A DNA stretch of 11,386 nucleotides from Chloroflexota bacterium (GTDB lineage Bacteria; Chloroflexota; Dehalococcoidia; GIF9; UBA5629), in NCBI GenBank assembly GCA_026389695.1, contig JAPLHI010000125.1:1-11386 (forward strand). Reading direction: 5' to 3'. Position 1 is the stretch's first letter. Each line of letters begins with the position of its first letter. Shown here piece after piece: positions 7,573 through 11,386 of this stretch. The notes beneath the pieces are model-generated. The model saw nothing but the letters and a program-made list of their open reading frames with translations, was not told where the DNA came from and searched no databases. The position numbers and the translations under genes were made by a program.

Positions 7573-9015
7573 ATGTCTCTACATGTACATGACTGGATTG
7601 CCCCGCGCAAAACCAAGATTGTGTGCACTATAGGCCCCAGCAGCAACTCTTCCCCCGTGCTCAAAGCGCTTCTTCTGGCCGGGATGAATGTTGCCCGTAT
7701 TAATGCGTCACACGGCTCGATGGAAGAGCATGGCGAATATGTGGAACTTCTGCGTAAAGAAGCTGTCAAAGCAAAAGTGCCGCTGGCTATTTTACTGGAC
7801 CTGCCGGGGCCCAAGGATCGTACAGGAAAAGTAAAAAAAGGCGGCGTTAAGCTGAGAGAAGGTACGGAATATACTCTGACCACACGAGATGTATTGGGCG
7901 ATGAGGCACAGGTATCTGTAGATTTACCTGACCTACCACGCCACGTTAAGCTGGGTCAGGCCATTTTCCTGGATGACGGCTTAATCAAACTGGAAGTTGC
8001 TTCTATCAGCAATAACTCTGTGAAGTGCAGAGTCATCACGGGGGGCAGGCTGGGTGATAACAAGGGCGTCAGCGTACCCGGTGTGACCTGGGATACCGAT
8101 GCTATTACAGAGGAGGACTGGGAGCACCTCAAATTTGTAGTTAAGCTGGGTATCGACTTTGTTGGATTGTCGTTTGTCAGCAAAGCCGAAGACGTGATGA
8201 AAGTGAGGGAATTTTTACAGCAGCAGGGCTCGGCGACGAAAATAATTGCCAAGATCGAAAGGGTAGAAGGTTTAAATAACTTTGACGAGATACTGGAAGC
8301 TGCCGATGGAGTCATGGTTGCCCGCGGAGATCTGGGAGTACAGATACCCATTCAGAAAGTTCCCATTGTTCAAAAAGAGCTTATACGTAAATGTAACCAC
8401 GCGGGTAAGCCTGTAATTGTAGCGACACAAATGCTTGAATCTATGGTTGACTCTCCAGTTCCGACTCGTGCAGAAGCTACGGATGTAGCAAATGCAATTT
8501 TCGACGGTACAGATGCCATCATGCTCTCGGAGGAGACGGCAATCGGCAATTATGCAGAGGAAACAGTGAAAATGATGTCACTTATCGCCATGGAGGCTGA
8601 GGCTGCGTTGCCATATGAGGAGACCTTCGCAAATAAAGCAAAATATTTACAGCCGCTTACTGATGATGCCATAAGCTACGCTGCCTGCCATACCGCGCAC
8701 CAGCTTGGCGCCAAAGCTGTTGTAGCCTATACATCTTCGGGCAGCACTGCACGGCGGGTCTCCAAATATCGTCCCCAGACGCCGATACTTGCCATCACCC
8801 CGGACGAATCAACTCGGAGGCAGCTATCATTATCCTGGGGAGTATATGCGGTACGGGTAGGTGAAGCTAAATCAATTATCAATATGTTTAGACAGGCGGC
8901 TGTTGCAGTCCGCAAATTCGGTTTAGCTAAAGATGGTGATCTGATAGTGGTGACGGGGGGTATCCCCATGGGCACTCCAGGTACTACCAATATGCTAAAA
9001 GTGGAGAAACTATAA
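7573..9015 (+). CDS. pyk: Pyruvate kinase, Lys-type (predicted K+-independent)
   Basis: Pyruvate kinase converts PEP and ADP to pyruvate and ATP, the last ATP-forming step of glycolysis, in the cytosol. The 480-residue protein has the A/B domains and the C-terminal regulatory domain, with no extra PEP-utiliser domain. Seen: KIVCTIGPSSNS (15-26), GMNVARINASHG (37-48, Arg42, Asn44, Ser46), LDLPGPKDRTG (75-85), the LDDGLI loop (133-138), AKIERVEGLNNFDEI (226-240, catalytic Lys228 and metal ligand Glu230), ARGDLG (250-255, metal ligand Asp253), ATQMLESM (284-291) and PTRAEATDVANAIFDGTDAIMLSEETA (297-323). At the place of Glu117 of the rabbit muscle enzyme stands Lys81, the mark of the K+-independent branch. 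The ATG has an AAGGA site (7562-7566) overlapping the aldolase stop; the next ATG follows its stop directly. Allosteric control cannot be read from sequence. Confidence 0.96.
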   Translation: MSLHVHDWIAPRKTKIVCTIGPSSNSSPVLKALLLAGMNVARINASHGSMEEHGEYVELLRKEAVKAKVPLAILLDLPGPKDRTGKVKKGGVKLREGTEYTLTTRDVLGDEAQVSVDLPDLPRHVKLGQAIFLDDGLIKLEVASISNNSVKCRVITGGRLGDNKGVSVPGVTWDTDAITEEDWEHLKFVVKLGIDFVGLSFVSKAEDVMKVREFLQQQGSATKIIAKIERVEGLNNFDEILEAADGVMVARGDLGVQIPIQKVPIVQKELIRKCNHAGKPVIVATQMLESMVDSPVPTRAEATDVANAIFDGTDAIMLSEETAIGNYAEETVKMMSLIAMEAEAALPYEETFANKAKYLQPLTDDAISYAACHTAHQLGAKAVVAYTSSGSTARRVSKYRPQTPILAITPDESTRRQLSLSWGVYAVRVGEAKSIINMFRQAAVAVRKFGLAKDGDLIVVTGGIPMGTPGTTNMLKVEKL

Positions 9016-9951
9016 ATGATTGCCACGGTGACTATGAATCCTTCTTTGGATCAGCATGTTGTGGTTGTAAACCTCGTGCTGGACGAATCCAACAGGTGGA
9101 TAAGTTACCGTCGTGAGCCGGGAGGTAAAGGAATTAATGTTTCCAGGGTGGTGTGTGAGTTAGGTGGTGATACTACGGCGTACGGGTTTGTGGGAGGTTT
9201 TCACGGAGACTTACTAAAAACAATATTGAAGCAGAAAAATGTACCTTGCGATTTCACATCGATCAAAGGAGAGACCAGGAGCAATTTTATAATTACGGAC
9301 CTGAAATCACACCGGCAAACCAGGATATCAGCGCCGGGTCCTGAGATAGCAGATGGTGAACTAAAAAAACTAACTGTAAAAATTAACAGTATTAAACCTA
9401 AACCGAAATATATGGTTTTTGCCGGAAGTGTTCCGCCCGGGGTGCCGGTGGACATATATAAAAAGATAATAGAAAAAACTAAGAGTCTGGGAATCATGGC
9501 AGTCCTTGATTCTGCTGATCAGTGGCTAAAAGAAGGGGTTGCAGCGAATCCTGACATTATCAAGCCCAACGTGAGGGAGGCGCAGGCTTTGCTCGGAGTG
9601 GAGCTCAAGACCGAAGAGGATATCATTTATGCCGTTAAGACCATCGTGAGCAGCGGGATCAAGGTAGCCGCCATCTCCCGCGGAAGGGACGGCATGATAA
9701 TTGCCGATAAGACAATGGTGCTGAAAGTCGTGCCGCCGGATGTGCAGGTCATGAGCACGGTGGGGGCGGGTGACTCCTCTGTAGCGGGATTGGTGCTCAA
9801 GCTCAGCCAGGGCGGTAGCCTTGAAGAAGCCTCACGCCTCGCCGTAGCCGCCGGCACCGCTGCCACGCTCACATCGGGCACAGAGCTATGCCACAAAGCT
9901 GATGTGGAGTGGCTCTTGCCACAGGTGATGGTGGAGAAGCTGCTGTTCTGA
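9016..9951 (+). CDS. PfkB-family 1-phosphofructokinase / tagatose-6-phosphate kinase
   Basis: This 311-residue ribokinase-fold protein belongs to the hexose-phosphate branch of the PfkB family (FruK, LacC, Pfk-2), which phosphorylates fructose-1-P, tagatose-6-P or fructose-6-P with ATP. Seen: the branch-typical start MIATVTMNPSLDQ (1-13), substrate-binding GGKGINVSR (36-44), FAGSVPPGVP (135-144), KPNVREAQALLG (183-194) and the C-terminal signature STVGAGDSSVAG (247-258) with the catalytic Asp253. The ATG directly follows the pyruvate kinase stop, with GGAGA (9003-9007) as ribosome site, so the two are co-translated. With a LacD-type aldolase two genes upstream the natural product would be a hexose bisphosphate for that aldolase; which hexose phosphate is used is inference. 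The first half of the gene is AT-rich and the last third GC-rich (see findings). A sulfofructose kinase (YihV-like) is less likely given the N-terminal motif. Confidence 0.88.
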   Translation: MIATVTMNPSLDQHVVVVNLVLDESNRWISYRREPGGKGINVSRVVCELGGDTTAYGFVGGFHGDLLKTILKQKNVPCDFTSIKGETRSNFIITDLKSHRQTRISAPGPEIADGELKKLTVKINSIKPKPKYMVFAGSVPPGVPVDIYKKIIEKTKSLGIMAVLDSADQWLKEGVAANPDIIKPNVREAQALLGVELKTEEDIIYAVKTIVSSGIKVAAISRGRDGMIIADKTMVLKVVPPDVQVMSTVGAGDSSVAGLVLKLSQGGSLEEASRLAVAAGTAATLTSGTELCHKADVEWLLPQVMVEKLLF

Positions 9952-9962
9952 CCTGTGATTCC

Positions 9963-9969
9963 AGGGGGA
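9963..9969 (+). promoter_or_regulatory. Strong Shine-Dalgarno site of the alcohol dehydrogenase gene
   Basis: AGGGGGA lies 5 bp before TTG at 9975-9977. It decides the start: the TTG gives a typical N-terminus for the family (MKVTAAV), while the longer in-frame form beginning at 9909 lies inside the end of the kinase gene and adds 22 unrelated residues. Confidence 0.75.
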
Positions 9970-9974
9970 TAGAT

Positions 9975-11074
9975 TTGAAAGTTACGGCAGCAGTCAATCG
10001 TGAAAAATCACAACCATTTACCATTGAGCAGTTAGAACTGGACGCGCCGCGTCCCGATGAAATCCTGGTGCGCATTGTCGGTGCCGGCTTGTGCCATACC
10101 GATTTGACCATCCGCAATAATCCGCTTGTCCTTCCGTCGGTGCTGGGACATGAAGGCGCCGGAGTAGTTGAACAGGTGGGGGAAGGCATCACCAAAGTAA
10201 AGCCGGGAGACCATGTGGTGCTGACCTTTCCGTCATGCGGCCGATGTGCTAACTGCCAGCAGGGTCACCCGGCCTACTGTGTGCGATCGTTTGGCCTAAC
10301 GTTTAGCGGTGTGCGCCCTGATGGGTCCACGACCCTCCACAAGGAGGGTGAAAAAATTCACGGTAATTTTCTCAGTCAATCGTCGTTTGCCACTCATGCT
10401 TTAACCCTTGAACGCAATGCGGTCAAGGTTCTCCCTGATGCCCCCCTCGAACTTATGGGGCCGTTGGGATGTGGGATTCAAACAGGTGCGGGAGCAGTGT
10501 TCAACAGCCTCCAGGCAAGGATGGGTTCTTCCATTGCCGTTTTCGGCCTGGGTTCCGTTGGTTTAAGTGCCGTCATGGCTGCTGCCGTGGTGAGATGTTC
10601 TAAAATTATCGGCGTGGACATCAATCCCGCGCGTATGCAGATGGCAAAGGAACTCGGCCAACCCACATCATCCACGCCGGCGAGACCAACCCGGTTCAGG
10701 AGATCCAGAAGATTACACGTGAAGGGGTGAATTACTCGCTAGAATGCACCGGCAATCCCAGGGTTTTCCGGCAAGCCGTGGAGTCACTGCGCAGGCCCGG
10801 TGTTTGCGGTTTGATCGGGGGAGCGCCTTATGGTACGGAAGTGACCTTTGACATGAATTCCATTATGTTCGGACGCACAATTTGCGGAATTATCGAGGGC
10901 GACAGTATTCCTGATATTTTCATTCCACAGTTGGTCGAATTGTACATGCAGGGATATTTTCCCCTGGATCGTCTGATCACTTTCTATGAGCTGGATCAGA
11001 TCAATCAGGCAGTGGAAGATATGGAGAAGGGGCGTGCGATCAAGCCGGTCTTGCGGATGCCAATTAAAGGATGA
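9975..11074 (+). pseudogene. Zn- and NAD-dependent alcohol dehydrogenase (aryl-alcohol type), one-base frameshift
   Basis: The gene would encode a 366-residue medium-chain dehydrogenase that interconverts an alcohol and aldehyde with NAD. From TTG 9975 the first 228 residues read normally: catalytic-zinc ligands Cys40 (GLCHTD), His59-Glu60 (LGHEGAG) and Cys166 (GPLGCGIQTG); structural-zinc ligands Cys88, Cys91, Cys94 and Cys102; GLGSVG (191-196) and Asp215 in GVDINPAR, which favours NAD over NADP. After AKELG (ending 10658) the frame is lost and runs to a stop at 10730. In the next frame the protein continues at once as THIIHAGETNPVQEIQ (from 10661) through to the normal C-terminus KPVLRMPIKG. 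GGCCAACC at 10656-10663 lacks one base compared with an expected Gly-Ala-Thr. Either a recent mutation or a sequence error. It starts 23 bp after the kinase gene and shares its direction. Substrate is unknown; similarity of layout is to benzyl/aryl-alcohol dehydrogenases. Confidence 0.88.
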
Positions 11075-11088
11075 ATTAATCAAGAATA

Positions 11089-11121
11089 AAAGTAAAATAT
11101 TATCCAGTTATTAATTACTTT
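11089..11121. terminator. AT-rich imperfect hairpin after the dehydrogenase gene
   Basis: AAAGTAA (11089-11095) pairs with TTACTTT (11115-11121); inner AATA and TATT can extend the stem past a two-base bulge. It stands in the gap between convergent genes (plus-strand dehydrogenase ending 11074, minus-strand gene ending 11242), where a two-way terminator is expected. There is no GC-rich stem or clear T-run, so the call is weak. Confidence 0.25.
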
Positions 11122-11184
11122 ATAAGCTTGGTCTGGTGTGACTTCTTTTAATTGTATTTTTCTTATTTCAGGTATTGATCTAAA

Positions 11185-11229
11185 TGGAGCGGAATACGGG
11201 ATTGGAACCCATGACTTATCGCTTAGAGG
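11185..11229 (-). other. tRNA-Gly-like 3' half without a 5' half (possible att scar)
   Basis: Read on the minus strand this looks like the last 40-45 bases of a tRNA. A five-pair T-stem (11208-11212 with 11196-11200, one G-T pair) encloses a seven-base loop TTCCAAT (11201-11207). Then come a seven-base 3' acceptor strand ATTCCGC (11189-11195), base T73 and an encoded CCA (11185-11187). Acceptor strand ending in CCGC followed by T73 is typical of bacterial tRNA-Gly. The matching 5' acceptor GCGGAAT, the D-arm and a pairing anticodon stem are not found upstream, which instead runs into the end of a protein gene. Loop position 57 is C rather than a purine, a sign of decay. Such lone 3' halves arise where integrases recombine at tRNA genes; a degraded tRNA is the alternative. 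Confidence 0.45.
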
Positions 11230-11241
11230 TCAAGTTATTAT

Positions 11242-11386
11242 CTAAAGGCTCCCCAGCAAGTCAATCATCTGTGTAAGGTTGCGCAGGGCAATAGGGTTGT
11301 TGGTCTTGCCTTCCCTGTCCAGGTGAAAGGCATTGATACCTATACTGGCAGGCTCAGTGAAATCGAACTGCAGGTTATCTCCCACG
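11242..11386 (-). CDS. Unidentified protein, C-terminal 47 residues
   Basis: An open frame enters from the right edge and ends at TAG (11242-11244). The visible residues begin VGDNLQFDFTEPASIGINAF and end in TQMIDLLGSL. The stretch has the composition of a real soluble protein end: alternating hydrophobic residues, HLDREGKTNNP in the middle and an amphipathic helix RNLTQMIDLLG at the end. I do not recognise the family, and no catalytic motif can be claimed. It is convergent with the dehydrogenase gene, and its stop lies only 12 bp from the tRNA-like fragment. Coding is inferred from the uninterrupted frame and the protein-like sequence; the length is too short for certainty. Confidence 0.6.
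   Translation of the reverse strand, partial: VGDNLQFDFTEPASIGINAFHLDREGKTNNPIALRNLTQMIDLLGSL

Noticed and set aside
9909..9974. Longer start for the dehydrogenase inside the end of the kinase gene
   Set aside because: The added residues do not fit the family, and the strong AGGGGGA site with TTG at 9975 gives a standard N-terminus.
10727..11074. Separate small gene starting at GTG 10727
   Set aside because: It continues the dehydrogenase sequence, and the matching residues already begin at 10661 before this GTG, so it is the second half of a frameshifted gene.
1..11386. CRISPR array, transposase, toxin-antitoxin or phage genes
   Set aside because: No regularly spaced repeats and no such protein motifs were seen on either strand.

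Overview
The window is bacterial and mostly housekeeping. It has dense, mixed-GC genes with short gaps, some GTG/TTG starts and several weak or absent Shine-Dalgarno sites. The gene mix suggests an anaerobe: a Lys-type pyruvate kinase, a LacD-type aldolase, a PfkB sugar-phosphate kinase, a PaaK-like adenylate-forming protein and an aryl-alcohol-type dehydrogenase. A Chloroflexota/Dehalococcoidia-like host is my best guess, at low confidence; nothing in the DNA proves it.

Left block, minus strand, read from high to low coordinates: a PaaK-like protein (about 5052-6350), a 149 bp gap with a candidate promoter, then corA (Mg2+ channel), a YhhQ/VUT queuosine-precursor transporter, a Mut7-C zinc-ribbon RNase-like protein, nnr (NAD(P)HX repair), coaX (type III pantothenate kinase) and the 5' part of coaBC, cut by the window edge. 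The last six genes are spaced by 9-48 bp or overlap, so they look like one operon that joins cofactor synthesis and repair (CoA, NAD(P)H) with a transporter and an RNA-processing gene.

A divergent intergenic region (6351-6567) holds a good sigma70-like promoter for the right block, plus strand: LacD-family aldolase, pyruvate kinase, PfkB-family 1-phosphofructokinase/tagatose-6-P kinase and a Zn/NAD alcohol dehydrogenase. The first three are nearly contiguous and together supply kinase, aldolase and ATP-forming steps of a glycolytic route; the dehydrogenase could recycle NADH. The dehydrogenase is broken by a one-base deletion near 10659, otherwise it is full length with all zinc ligands.

Right end (11075-11386): an AT-rich convergent gap with a hairpin, a tRNA-Gly-like 3' half without its 5' half (a possible integration scar), and the last 47 codons of an unrecognised minus-strand gene.

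I found no CRISPR array, transposase or defence system. The points most worth a second look are the lone tRNA 3' half, the frameshifted dehydrogenase, the PaaK-like protein that lacks the usual ATP-binding loop, the predicted K+-independent pyruvate kinase, and the base-composition shift inside the pfkB gene.
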